Shown here piece after piece: positions 25,802-41,300 of a stretch of DNA of 64,000 bases. Under the pieces are notes generated by a model. That model had not been told where the DNA came from, made no database searches, and was given only the letters and a program-made list of their open reading frames with translations. Numbering within the stretch: position 1 is the stretch's first letter; the number at the start of each line of letters is the position of its first letter. This DNA comes from Globodera rostochiensis. Taxonomy: Eukaryota; Nematoda; Chromadorea; Rhabditida; Heteroderidae. A program made the translations under genes and the position numbers. The stretch is taken from the NCBI GenBank assembly GCA_018350325.1, contig JAEVLN010000017.1, forward strand, positions 62,001 to 126,000. The letters are read 5' to 3'.

Positions 25802-25989
25802 GCCGCCAGTCACCGACCTAGCCTAAACCGTAATTTGAATTAACTTTTGGCGTTGCGTTGTTTTTTCTGCCACTTGATTTCGTCAGAAGAGTTTCCGGCT
25901 CCGGAGCCGTTTCCAAAGCGGTTGTAGAAGTGCTAAAATTCAGATCTATTTTAGAATCCAGGGAAATAATCGGAGATCGCTTAATCAAA

Positions 25990-30284
<4,295 letters not shown>

Positions 30285-31333
30285 GCCATTTTGTTGTTAT
30301 TTTGTCATTTTCCGTATTAAGTTTAGACGAATGACTCTTATAAAATGAAAATCCGGGAATCCGAGAATAAAAAGTAAAAAGATTGTTAGATTTTGGAGTA
30401 GAACTGCTTGAACTCCCTGAAGCTCAACCTTGCAATTTAAAAGAACATTTCCCCTCAACAAAAAATCAGGGAATGGCCACTGTGTTGCAGTGGCGTAGCC
30501 AGGGGGGGGGGGAAATTCCCCCCCCCCCCCCCGAAATGAAATTTGAAGAAAGAAAAACAAGAGGGGGGACCCTTTTGTTTTTCACTTTTTACAATTTTTT
30601 GGCCAATTTTCTTAGCAAATTGTCATCAAAAAAATTTTCTTGGCGGCGCCTATCGGCACCTCCGACCCCCTCCGAAAAATTCACAAAAAATTGCATTTTT
30701 GAAAAAATGCACCCTCTAAAACCGAACATTTTTTGGAAAGATTCCTTACCAAAAATGCAATAAAAAGGAAAAAATACACCCCTAAGAATCGATTTAAAAA
30801 AAGCAAAAATGCACCCCTAAAAATCGAGTTCCCCCCCCCCCGAAAATTTTTCCTGGCTACGCCCCTGCTGTGTTGCTAATATCAAAAATGCTGGTGAATT
30901 GATTTATTTCCCTACAAATGATAGTGAAGGAAATCTGCCTAAATGTCGATTTTCGGGGGGCATTGATCCCGTCGAACTCACCAAAAAAGTCGCATTAACG
31001 AAATCATAGCACTCAATCCAATTCACATTCAAGTTTTCCCCTTTCTCTTTGTGGGGGGGGGGCTAAAGCCGGTGTTATTCAGAGAGAAATTGGCTGAGGG
31101 GAGGGGACGACTGAATGAGTGTGGTTTGGAGCCTTTACACAATAGAAAGGCTATTTGAGGCGCATGTTGAGGTGAATTAGCCTCAAATGGGGGGGGGGGA
31201 GGTCAATGAATTTGGGGGGAGGGGGGGGGGGGGGGCAATTAGAAGACAAATTGGCTTTGTGGTGAGTATTCGGAAGATTATATTTAACGGGCAACTCCAA
31301 TAACCCAAAGTGCGTGAATTTCTCATTGATTTA
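30285..31333. other. Intergenic region between m-AAA protease and PAN/ZP gene
   Basis: Contains the 3' flank of the AFG3L2-type gene, hAT-like MITE copy 2 (listed separately), and poly-G runs near 31058, 31190 and 31215. I see no additional gene. The last 100 bp should hold the promoter of the PAN/ZP gene, but no clear motif stands out. Confidence 0.6.
30488..30867. mobile_element. hAT-like MITE, complete copy 2 (380 bp), TSD CTGTGTTG
   Basis: Same family as the copy at 27035. It begins CAGTGGCGTAGCCAGG and ends CCTGGCTACGCCCCTG, with one mismatch in the inverted repeat. Exact 8-bp duplications CTGTGTTG flank it at 30480-30487 and 30868-30875. Poly-G/C tracts lie just inside both ends, and the GGCGGCGCCTATCGGCACC stem-loop is at 30642-30663. 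It shares the segment ATGCACCCTCTAAAACCGAA with copy 1 in inverted orientation. Non-coding. Confidence 0.9.
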
Positions 31334-34300
31334 ATGACGGAAACTCACTGTCGGCTCTTTTTCATCCTTTTATTAGGCCATCACTTACAAAGGGCTAACC
31401 CGCAATTTGGTGAGTATTCGTTCAGTCATTGTCCCGACGAATCGGGGCTTTTTCCCTTCGGGGGATGGTACAGCCCAACTTCTCTCTTAACTCGGGAGGA
31501 CCGTTTCATGTTTAGCATCGCATTTGCCCAATTCGTTGGTGTTTGACCTGCACAACCGACGATGTTCGGGCGGCTCGAACAGAAGGGCGTATTTACGGAC
31601 GGAAGGGGCGCAAATGGAAGAAAAAATGTCGACGGATTTACAGAAAATTCCGAAGGGACTTTCGCTGCAAAAATGCGCGGATAAATGCACCGAAATGGCA
31701 GACGAATGCCGTTCATTTGAGTACAATTCGGAGGAAATGCAATGCACGCTGAGGGAAGGAATGGCACAACCATTTGGGGGAGTTTTGCCGACCAAGCAAA
31801 GCTTCGGCGGGAGAGGGGAACGGCACGACCATGCGCACTTCCAACAAATATGCCTTCCGATCGGTTTGGGCAAAAAGATGATCGGTCTTTTGTGGATTTC
31901 TGTTTAAATAGCGACTTTTGACCATTGACCTTTCTTTCTCTCTGTTTATTTAACAATGCAACATTTGGCGTTTCTTAAGATGAAAATGAGCAAATGTTGT
32001 GCCCTTCCCCGCACGTTTTCGAGCGATTTTCACAGCATATTTTGGCCGGACAAGCAATGGAGGCACGAAAATAAAAAATGATTAGTCTGATGGGTTTTGC
32101 CATGCCATGAAAGTTAAGTTCTTTAAGGTCCGTTCAGTTTTTGGGTTGTCCGAGTGTTTGGCGATTTGCCTGGAAGAAAAACGCCAAATGAAGACGGACT
32201 GTCGTTCGGTTGGTGAGATTTAAGGGTCAGAAAAGTGACCTCTAAACAGAAACGGTCAAATAAAATATGTTGGGACAGGTAATGTACTTCTACGAATCGG
32301 GCTCCTGCTTGTTGAACAGGGAACACCGAAGAAGTGTTGGAGAAGGGCTCTTCAGAGAAGCGAGTGGCGCCGAAATGGTGGACTATTTCGAGACCGTTTG
32401 CGATGATGGTGATTTGAATTCTTAAGGTAATTAATGAACTCCTCCCCCCCCCCCCCCCCCCCCCCCTCCTAAATAAAGTCGAATGCCCTAAAAACGCCGA
32501 ACTCATTTGGGTACGCACTGAACACTTTCGGATAGACCCGCGAAGGGAAGTGATGCTCGTCCAAATACAATTCGAACTCGAACAATGCCGGCGAATATGC
32601 AAAGTGGAAAGTCGACAATTTGCTTTAAACACGCCATTCGGATTAGGAAAATCGGTTATTTGGCTCGCCCTTTCCCTGCAAAGCGTTTGTGTACTCGGCA
32701 TTCTTGGGACGTTGCCAACTAAGTGCCGAATCCGGCATTCAATGGGACGCTTCTGCCCTAGGGCATAATCAGAGTCAAAACCGGTGGTTTCCTTCAGAAA
32801 ATGAAAATTTTGAATTTTTTTCTTTATATTTTTCCTTTAGATATTCTTCCAATGGTTTTAATGACACCGGAGGGGACGTGCAAAGTCCAATGGGACGGGT
32901 TGAAATTGGTGTTGAATTGAATGCTTTGTCGACGGAACATTACCACGAAAAAATGTGCATCCGAGCCATCAAAAGGAAGGGCAATTCCTTTGGGAAGTGC
33001 ACCAAAAGTGCCAGCTTTGAGCTTTTCCCCAGCAGAGCATTGAATGTTTCTTCTGCGGAAAATAGCGGCGAAATTCGGGTGGAATTTTTAAAAATTTTAA
33101 TTAAATTATTTCTCTCATTTTCTTACTGTCAATTGATTTGAATTGAGTTACTATCCGTGCGGACAGTCGCCGATTGCCTCAGGGCCTGTCTGATGAGTTC
33201 CGAGTGCCGTTCCGTACAATTCCGACGCGACCGTAACGAGGTGGCGACATTTGACTGGGTTTTTTAGACAAATTACCGTATTTCCTCTAATAGAGCCCCC
33301 GGGGGGGCTCTATTTTTCAACCCCCCCAAAAAGGGGGGCTCTATTAGAGGGGGGGGGCTCTAATAGAGGAAATACGGTATTTTGCCCGTTGTTTGACTAC
33401 CTCTCATGTTTCTGTTTGTTGATCGATCAGTGATTGTGCCATCGTTCAGTGTGTGCTCAGTGCCCTCACCCAACTTTCCCATCCCGAACTGTTCTATGCG
33501 GCAAAACTTGTCGATTACTACGACAATTTATGTGCTCGCGGGGAAATAGGCGATAGTCCGCGGATGAAACTATTTCCATCATTAAATATTATTTCAACGG
33601 TCCCTCAAGCGAAGTTTACATTGGCACGGACATTGGCAAAGATGAAAAGGGCAAAACCATTGATGAAATGGGCGGACGATGAAAGCGGAAAAGAGGGGGG
33701 ACAAGCGGACGATGAAAGCGGAAAAGAGGGGGGACAAGCGGACGATGAAAGCGGAAAAGAGGGGGGACAAGCGGACGATGAAAGCGGAAAAGAGGGGGGA
33801 CAAGCGGACGATGAAAGCGGAAAAGAGGGGGGACAAGCGGACGATGAAAGCGGAAAAGAGGGGGGACAAGCGGACGATGAAAGCGGAGAAAAGTCTGGAG
33901 AGACAATCGTGGCGAAAAGAAAGGCGGAAGCAGGTCAGCGAGTGGGAAGGGCTTCTTTTCTTCGGTTTGTTAGGAAATGGAATAAATTCAGAAGACGGAG
34001 GAATTGTTTTCGAATTTATTACCTGCAAAAAAACATTGAAAAGTAAAATTTTCAGAAAATGCGGCGCGTTCGTCGTTTAGGGGGCATCAGCGCACATTTA
34101 CAGTTTCCTGTGACTTCTCTAAGGCCCGCAAAAATGCGTCTTCTCGGAAAGATAACTTCGACAAAGTCAACATTTTGTCATCGTCAAATGATTCCACCGC
34201 AAAAATTCTGCCCGATTTTTGGTTGATGGATAAACTCCGTCTGAAGATGGCACTTCTCAGGGACGGACTTCCGGTTGGCACGGTGAGACTCGACGAAGAA

Positions 34301-35600
34301 TTGGAGCTGCGGTGGACATTCGCAAATGGCACTCGAAGTGGCGGGTTTGTCGACACAAAGCGAACCCTTTCACCCCCCCCCCCCCAAAGATTGGACATTT
34401 CGGTGGACTTTTGTGAGGCCGAAAGAATCGGCGGAGGACCTCCCGAACCCCCGCCACTTGTGCTTTTTACGGACGGGTAGAGACTTTATATTTAAATTTA
34501 ATCAGAAATTTGTTAAAATATGTAAAGGTGCCCCGAGCCGCGGGCATTTGCTGCCCATCTCATCGGCGGGTCCGTTCGGCCTCGAATTGACGGAGAGGGC
34601 TTCAGCACTTCGCTCCGAGTATTCCGTTTTGACGGGTCGCGGCGGGTGCGAATTCGCTGTGTTGTCAACATTTGTGTGCAAAAATGCGCATCGGTAGAAA
34701 CATTTTAATTTACCTACCAAATTTTGACAAAAATATGCAGTTTAAAGCTTTCCGGAAATGATTTGGGTATTTTAGGTTGACTGTTCGATGCCGAATGGTT
34801 CGAAAGAATCTGCCAATAGAATGGCCACCCGTGGACGTCGAAGACGAGACAAAAATGGCGATGTTTCGGTGGGGGTGGCCACATTTGGGGAATTGGCCCA
34901 AATTGCGGAGGGATACCATCGGAGTCGGAACGATGCAATGCAAAGTCGGCCAGCAGCAGCAATCCAGCAGAAGAGCGCTACAATTTCCGGCTCGTACTCA
35001 ATATTGGACGAAAGGGAAGAGGACGAAGAAGCGGCAAAGGACCAAACAAAGGGACGAGTTGGGTTGGTTTGAGTTAAGTGGGCAAACTGAAACATTCCGT
35101 TCAAGAATTGGAAAGAGTTCGAGACGTATTGTCGGGATGGGAGCGGACAAAGGCGATGTTGAGGACACGCGCACCGAAGGCAATGGAATGGAAGAGCCGC
35201 CCACGAAGGAGGGCACCAAAATTCACAACGACGCCTCGGGGGATGGAAATGGCAAAGCGGACATTGGGCGATGGAAGGGCAAAAGAGGCGGGAGAAAGCC
35301 GGGGGGGGGGCTTTTGGTGAGTCAATCGGTGGATTTGCACTTTCAGACGACGAACAATTCTCTTCGTCCTCCGTATCCTTCGCTCGTCCAACCGCTTTTT
35401 TAGCCATTGTTGCGCTCCTAATTTTGGCCGTTCTGCAGCTCGTCCATCTTTTCAGATTTTTGCACAAAAAGTACGGAAAGAATATTAACGACGAGAAGAG
35501 TCCATCCACCGAAGAACAACTTCTGCAATTGCCAATTTCATCACTGAACACCTCCAGCAGTGCCAAAAGCGTTTTCCGTAATGGCGGTAAAGTGCCATAA
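31334..35600 (+). CDS. PAN/apple and ZP domain transmembrane protein (NOAH/NompA-like)
   Basis: An apical extracellular matrix protein of epidermis or sensory structures by family knowledge. The ATG at 31334 starts a signal peptide (CRLFFILLLG). After a short intron (31410-31518) come PAN-type modules: about 31520-31860 (CADKCTEMADECRSFEYN), about 32480-32760 (CRRIC, then CKAFVYSAFLGRCQLS after a 55-bp intron), and about 32840-33270 (EKMCIR; CLRACLMSSECRSVQF). A module ending VDYYDNLC follows at about 33440-33535. After a repetitive linker, a ZP domain spans about 34085-34690 (TVSCDFSKA, LELRWTF, FRFDGSRRVRIRC). A basic RGRRRR motif near 34830 is a plausible furin site. The transmembrane helix (AFLAIVALLILAVLQLVHLF) lies near 35393, and the tail stops at 35600. 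The exon joins in the linker and between 35060 and 35290 are unresolved. Five PAN modules as in NompA cannot be confirmed. Confidence 0.85.
33276..33377. mobile_element. 102-bp palindromic element flanked by TA, intron of PAN/ZP gene
   Basis: Starts CCGTATTTCCTCTAATAGAG and ends with the reverse complement. TA dinucleotides lie on both sides (33274-33275 and 33378-33379). The centre contains poly-C and poly-G tracts and a second CTCTATTAGAG copy. TA duplications with perfect inverted ends suggest a Tc1/mariner-type miniature element. It sits directly after a PAN exon ending near 33270, so it is inside or at the edge of an intron. Confidence 0.65.
33672..33902 (+). repeat. 33-bp coding-phase tandem repeat, 7 copies, in PAN/ZP linker
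   Basis: Units start GCGGACGATGAAAGCGGAAA at 33672, 33705, 33738, 33771, 33804, 33837 and 33870; the last is variant. Because 33 is divisible by three, the frame is preserved and one plus frame encodes the acidic unit ADDESGKEGGQ. Another plus frame encodes a basic unit (MKAEKRGDKRT) and is also open, so the translated frame is not settled by openness alone. The array lies between the last PAN-like module and the ZP domain, where family members have low-complexity linkers. Confidence 0.85.
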
Positions 35601-36193
35601 TGAGACATTAATCCCCATCCGCCGGCATATGAAGAACATTCGTCTTGGCACAAAACCAACGCAATACGTGCCCAAGAAATGTGTCTCAATCGCCATTGGC
35701 ACGCCGACGATGGCACACAAATTCATTTTGGAAGGGGACGTCCGTTGAATTTGAATTGGACCAATGCCAATTGTGAAGACGAAGCAGCACAAAGGTGGGC
35801 ACGAAAATGCCTGGGATTTCCCGGGTTTTCGGATCCCGATTTAAAAATTAAAGTCCCGATCCCGGTTTTCCCCAAAATCTGCAACCCCCAAAGTTTAGAC
35901 TTCATCAACAGCAGCGGACAGTGTTCCCGGCAGATCCAATTCCCCCCCAGCGAATGCGAGGGAAAGTGACGGAATTCATTTGAAAAGAATTTTACAAAGA
36001 TAAAGCCACTTTTTAACATTAAAAATAAAAACAACAATTGAATTTGTGAATTACTTCCATCTAGGAATTGAAAAACATAATTATACAAACCACGAAAGGA
36101 TGGCATAAAAGAAGATGAAATAAATAATATGCATAAAATAAAAATGAAAAAAGAAAGCAAGTAATTAAAATTAATTACATAAATAAAAATCAA
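35601..36193. other. Convergent intergenic region, no gene seen
   Basis: This region lies between the stop of the plus-strand PAN/ZP gene and the stop of the minus-strand membrane protein gene. It probably holds both 3' UTRs. Open frames present (for example 35679-35969 plus) show no family signature. AT-rich from about 35990. Confidence 0.5.
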
Positions 36194-37160
36194 TTAGGTA
36201 AGTAGCCGCAATTTCCCATTTGGTCCATGCGCTACGAATTGCCTTCCGCTCATCGGCCGTCCGTTCATATAAATCACAAAATCCCTTTCGCTTCCGGTCG
36301 CCTGGGGGGTCGTTCCCGTCGCATATTGGACATGCTTTTCCCGTATTCGACGATCTGTGCCAATTCACATAATTATTTCGGAAAATACGCAATTATTGTA
36401 CCTCCATTGTTTTTGTTGTTGGATTCGGCAATTGATGGCATTGTTTTGTTGACGAGAAATTTGGCTAAAAACAAAATGATGTCAAATTGAAAGGCACTTA
36501 CAATTAATGATTTGCTCACCTTCATCAGAGCGTGCCCCAACCATTCGACCCAATTTCCCGATGGACTGCTCCAACCGCTTCAAATCCGTCTCCAATTGTT
36601 GCTGTCTCGTCACCGCACTTTCCAATTCCCCAAGCCGTTCCTCTTGACCGTTCATTGTCTCAAAACACAATTTGTGCTGCTCATTCTGAAAAGCATTCTT
36701 TTTTTTGTTTTGATTATATCAGAGATATTTATTAGTGTTAACAAAAGCCAATTTTTATAATACGAACACTTTTTAAGATTTCTTTGTTTACCATTTGATG
36801 AAATGTCCATCCGGCAATTGCCAAACTTGCGACTGTTCCCAATGCCAACACAACAGCCAAAAAAGTTACGACCGTTTCGACTGACGGAAAGCAGCGGCGG
36901 ATTAGCCTTTGTTTTGCCGAGTTTAGCCCCACATGGAAAGTCGCTTGATCGCATTGAAGTTGTTTCTGTTGTTGTTTCTTTCGAAGTTTTTGTTTTTGAC
37001 GATTTTGACGTTGTCCTCCGTTTTTGACGTGAAGAGAACCCCGACCGCCAATTGCGATGACGAAAGGGGCGGGAGAAGCAATTGCGTTCGGCGCCTGAGG
37101 GGACGGGCGCGAGTCGGGAGAAATTGGAAAAACAAAGCGGCACAACGAGGACGAGGGCAT
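36194..37160 (-). CDS. Unidentified single-pass membrane protein with coiled coil
   Basis: I do not recognise a family. From the ATG at 37160 the first exon encodes about 75 mostly basic, polar residues, a hydrophobic segment (VVTFLAVVLALGTVASLAIA, about 36860) and GWTFHQM. A GT-AG intron then leads to a heptad-like charged segment (GQEERLGELESAVTRQQQLE, about 36640), probably a short coiled coil. Two further small exons join in phase and end with RDFVIYMNGRPMSGRQFVAH before a stop at 36194-36196. With no signal peptide and an internal membrane helix, a type II orientation is likely. The N-terminal helix plus short coiled part recalls the start of nematode cuticle collagens, but there is no Gly-X-Y region. 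Exon joins were made by phase only. Confidence 0.5.
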
Positions 37161-38361
37161 TTGCTGAGGAATGTCGAAGATGGTGAACAAATAAATAAAC
37201 AAATGAAGAAAATGTGTGAGGTTATTTGGTTTTTAAATGGACTGAGGGGGGGGGGGCAAAAGGGGGGGGGAAAGGAAGGAATGATTTTTGTGGTTAAGCA
37301 AATGCCTCCCCCCCCCCCGTTCAATGACTGTCTTTGGTCGTCTCGCCCCTCCAATATTTCCGAATGCATTCACCGAAAGATACAACAATTGCCTGCCCAA
37401 ATAATTAACAACCAATCTAATCCAATCAAATCCAACAAAAATATCATTTCTTGCACTTTTTGAACATTTTGTGAAAGGCGGGCGAATGGAATGGGCGGAA
37501 ACGGACCGCGGAGGCGTCTTTTAGACGGACTTTCACACGTCAATCGGGCAAATCTCATCAAATCACTCCCTTAAAAGGGAATTTGAATTGGCGAAAAGGA
37601 CGGCAAATTCCAATTCTGTGCTTTTCGATTGCTTTTATTTTGAGAAATAAGCCGGGATTAATCAATCGACGGGATTAATTATAAAGAAATGCTTCGAAAC
37701 ATCAAAATAAAATGAGCGGCAATAACAAATTCAAATATACATACATAAAAAGGAGGAATAAATTGGGCGGTTCGTTCGAACTTCCCTTACCCATTAGCAA
37801 TTCCAACCATCCGATCACTGATCGATCTGATCATCCATCACTCGATCAGCGACCGACCGAATTATCACCGTCCTTTCAGAACGCATTGTCCTTCCGATGG
37901 TGTGAAGCCCGGGCAACATTCCCGGTCCCGGTGATCGTCGCCCTCGTCAACATTTCCATTCGATTTGTGATGGTTTCCCGCGCTTTTTGTTTGTTGCCAA
38001 TCCATGCTAAAATTTGAGTTCATTTGTCAGATGCCAACTCAAAATGCCATTTCGTCAATTGTTTTGACCTTATGGTGAGAAGAGTGGTAGGGCAATTGTA
38101 AGAGAATCTCCTGAAAATTTCGAAGAAGTTATGCCAGGCCCCGAAGGAATGCGTCGCACTTTTCACAGAAAACTTTTGGCGTTTCCGCCATTTCGTCGTC
38201 CGCCTGACGCCGACTTCGGCCCGGCAAATCGGCGTTTTCTGCGAGGAGTAATGTGGGAAAGTTGCCGCCGGTAAGTTCATCGAAGTGCCGTCGGCTTCTC
38301 GACTTCGTCTCCAACAAAATATTCGAGTCGAGCATTGGCACTGTCTGATCACCCAGCGAAT
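37161..38361. other. Intergenic region; possible extra astacin 3' exon at 38129-38341
   Basis: 37161-38020 has poly-G/C runs near 37245, 37264 and 37310 and no recognisable gene. On the minus strand, 38341-38129 is an open segment (MPMLDSNILLETKSRSRRHF ... VFCEKCDAFLRGLA). It could be a further 3' exon of the astacin gene, or antisense noise. It has two cysteines in CEKC spacing but no domain I can name. Confidence 0.35.
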
Positions 38362-41300
38362 CTATCGGATGGCAAATTCCAACATTTTTACGAATTTTTC
38401 CATGCCATTGTCCGCCTGCCGAATTCCGTCATATTTGATGACTGTGCCAAACTCGAGGCTTTCCAACAGATCACAGGGCATCACCAATCGTCCCTGGCAC
38501 CGGTTAGTTCGGTGTTTCGTTAAACGGCACACTCCGAAGGAACAGCGTTCAACTTGGAGAGGTTCACCCCTAAATAGTTATTGTTTTTGATGCATTCATC
38601 TCACTTATCGAAACATACAAAACATACGAAACATACTTGCATTTTCCCCTGAAACAGGTGCGAACCCGTCTTCGTTGTCCGCAAGCGCCGCACGAAGCTG
38701 AGCAGCCACTCCATCCGCCCCATTTACTCCAAATTCCCTTAAATTTAATTTAAAATTTGACAGGCGAGTTAAAATTTTCGGATCCCACCTCCTCTACTGT
38801 GGTAGTCGGTGGTTCCTCCGTTGTTTCTGTTGTCGTAGTTTTTGGCGTTGTCGTCGTTTCTGTTGTCGTTGTTTCTGTTGTCGTCGTTTCTGTTGTCGTC
38901 GTTTTTGGTGTTGTCGTCGTTTCTGTTGTCGTCGTTTCTGTTGTCGTCGTTTTTGTTGTCGGCGTTTCTGTTGTTTTTGTTGGGGTTGTAACGCCAATTA
39001 TCGGTTTCGCTGTTGGCGTTATTGTGATTGGATCGCCCTCTTTAATTTTATCAATATTTTGCCACTTCCCTCTAAAAACTTGCCCGATTTGTAAGTCAAC
39101 TCGAAGCCTTTGTATTTCGAGTCCAACTTGCTCTCCGATCTTAATATCACCAGCACGTCGGTGCCGATGTCCGCGTAAATTGTGCCAGGATTCCCACAAC
39201 AAAGTCGGGCACCTATATAAGGACAGAAATTAACACGAGAATAACCCAAAAGTAATTTGCCTGTAGCAATTTTGTCCTTTTTGTATTTGAGCTCCAAAAA
39301 ACTGGCACAGGAATCTTTGCAGGGCATATCCAACTTTTCGATGTTTAGGACAACTCTGTGCTTTTCGTGCAGAGGCTAAATTTGTTTCGATTTTAACAAT
39401 CGTTCGGCACTTTACATGGATTCGCCAGTGACAGGAAGCACGCGCAACTAACGCAGAAGTTTTCAAACTTCCTGGCCATCGACCGGCGGTAAATTCTCCC
39501 GGGTTTAAACAGGCTTCAGAATCTTTAAATAAAAAATTGAAAAATATTTAAAAAACTTAACTCTTCGAAAGCCCAAACACAGACAAGAAATGCTAATATT
39601 TAAAGTGCTAAATATTGCTGCTTACTGCTTGTTGGTATGCTCTGACAGTAATCGCCGGCGTAACCCTAAACCAATGAAATGTCTGTCATTTTGAAACTTT
39701 TATTGTCAAACATCCGGACAGCGGCACTGTCCACAATTCATCGGGTCGGTGTACCCGCCGTGTTCACAGTCCAATTTATTCGTGCATATTTCTGCCAATT
39801 TCAAATATTGCGTCAATCCCTCCCCCCTCCCCCCGCTTTACCTGAACAGTATCGCGTGTTGATCATTCTGGCGTCTTTGAACGAAAGTCCGCCACGTTGT
39901 CCGATTGTCTGCTGATAAGTCCGATCCAACGTCAGAATGGTGAAGCTGAAGCGTTAAATTTGAGGAGCCAACGATCGATCGAAGCGACCTCCTGAAATCG
40001 GAGGTGAACGCCTTGTTGCCGTAATGCATGGCCGACCCTAAATCCTAAACAAAATAAAATGATTTTTGGGCTTTAAACATTTTTACGTACGTAAGGTTGG
40101 CCCATATTGTCACTTGTGTCCGGCGTTCGTTTTTCAAAATTTGATTCGGTGCCCTGATGGAATGGCAATTTTAAACGAACAGAAACTCTCCAAAGGTACC
40201 GGCAAAATGGAATCATAATTGATCCTGACGAATTTGTCCCTGTCCAGCCTCGACTGCTCATGCCAAAGTCCCAATGCGTGCAGAGTTTCGTGGGCGACGA
40301 TGCCAAGCTTCAGAAAATAGTCCGTTAGAATAAGAAAAGCCCAAAGAATTTACTGATTCGCAACCGTATCCGATTGAAATTGGCTGTCGTCCGCCGGTCT
40401 TTCCGACTTGGGACCAGCAGCCGGTGCCTCGGAAGTACTGGAGAAAGTCTTTGCCTTTCAACGCGTATTCGCTGTTGTGGAAGACGAAACGGACGCAGGT
40501 GAGGCTCCTTTAATTGTCACATAAAACACAAAACACCCACTTTAATAATATAATAATAATAATAATAAGACTCGATGTGGCGTTGTCCGTTTCTGATGTT
40601 ATTTTGCCAATTTGCTAAAATTTACACAAATTTATGCGACCTTTGGTAGAAATCTCACAATCGGTTTGGGAAAGTTGGAACACGTAAGGGATGTTCACAC
40701 TCCCCCAAATGGAACTCGGCGTGGGATTTGCCTGTCGCCTTCCGCGTCTTTTATGGGACGATGTTGGTGCTGAACTCACGGGTTACTTCAGTCTCTTCTG
40801 CTTGGTTCTGATCACCCCCCCCCCCAGGCACCTTCTTTAATTTCCTGTAATATCTGATCAGACCCCCCCCCCAGGCACCTTCTTTAATTTCCTGTAATAT
40901 CTGATCAGACCCCCCCCCAGGCACCTTCTTTAATTTCCTGTAATATCTGATCAGACCCCCCCCCCCAGGCACCTTCTTTAATTTCCTGTAATATCTGATC
41001 AGACCCCCCCCCCAGGCACCTTCTTTAATTTCCTGTAATATCTGATCAGACCCCAACCCCCAGGCACCTTCTTTAATTTCCTGTAATATCTGATTAGCCT
41101 GGGGCAGGGTCAGCAAAATGTCGTTCTCGAAGAGGTCGTCCGCAACGGCACGATTAATGCTCGCTTCGGTGCCGTCGTTAATTATCACTCTGTCCCGAAG
41201 CTGTTGTCGTGCTCTTTCTCGAGTTGGGTCCTTAATTTTTTGTTTTCCTTTTTAATTGTTGGTCATTTTGCCTGGTCAGAAAAGCGGCCATGTTGCTTTA

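Noticed and set aside
32123..32701. Minus-strand open frame of 192 codons
   Set aside because: Antisense to PAN-domain exons whose cysteine pattern reads well on the plus strand. It also runs through a poly-C tract that gives a Gly run.
33594..34028. Minus-strand repeat protein (RFHRPLVPPLF units)
   Set aside because: Complement of the 33-bp linker array; openness results from the repeat having no stops, not from coding.
34772..35716. Long minus-strand open frame of 314 codons opposite the PAN/ZP gene
   Set aside because: It is antisense to the ZP C-terminal, linker and membrane-helix exons, has no family motif, and its composition (Ser, Arg, Pro and Cys rich) is that of a shadow frame.
38129..38341. 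Saposin-like domain suggested by a CEKC spacing
   Set aside because: Only two cysteines are present and the continuation in frame stops; spacing alone is not enough.
38757..39233. Plus-strand Val-rich open frame over the astacin gene
   Set aside because: It is the complement of the Thr-rich linker microsatellite; the minus strand carries the CUB and TSP1 signatures.
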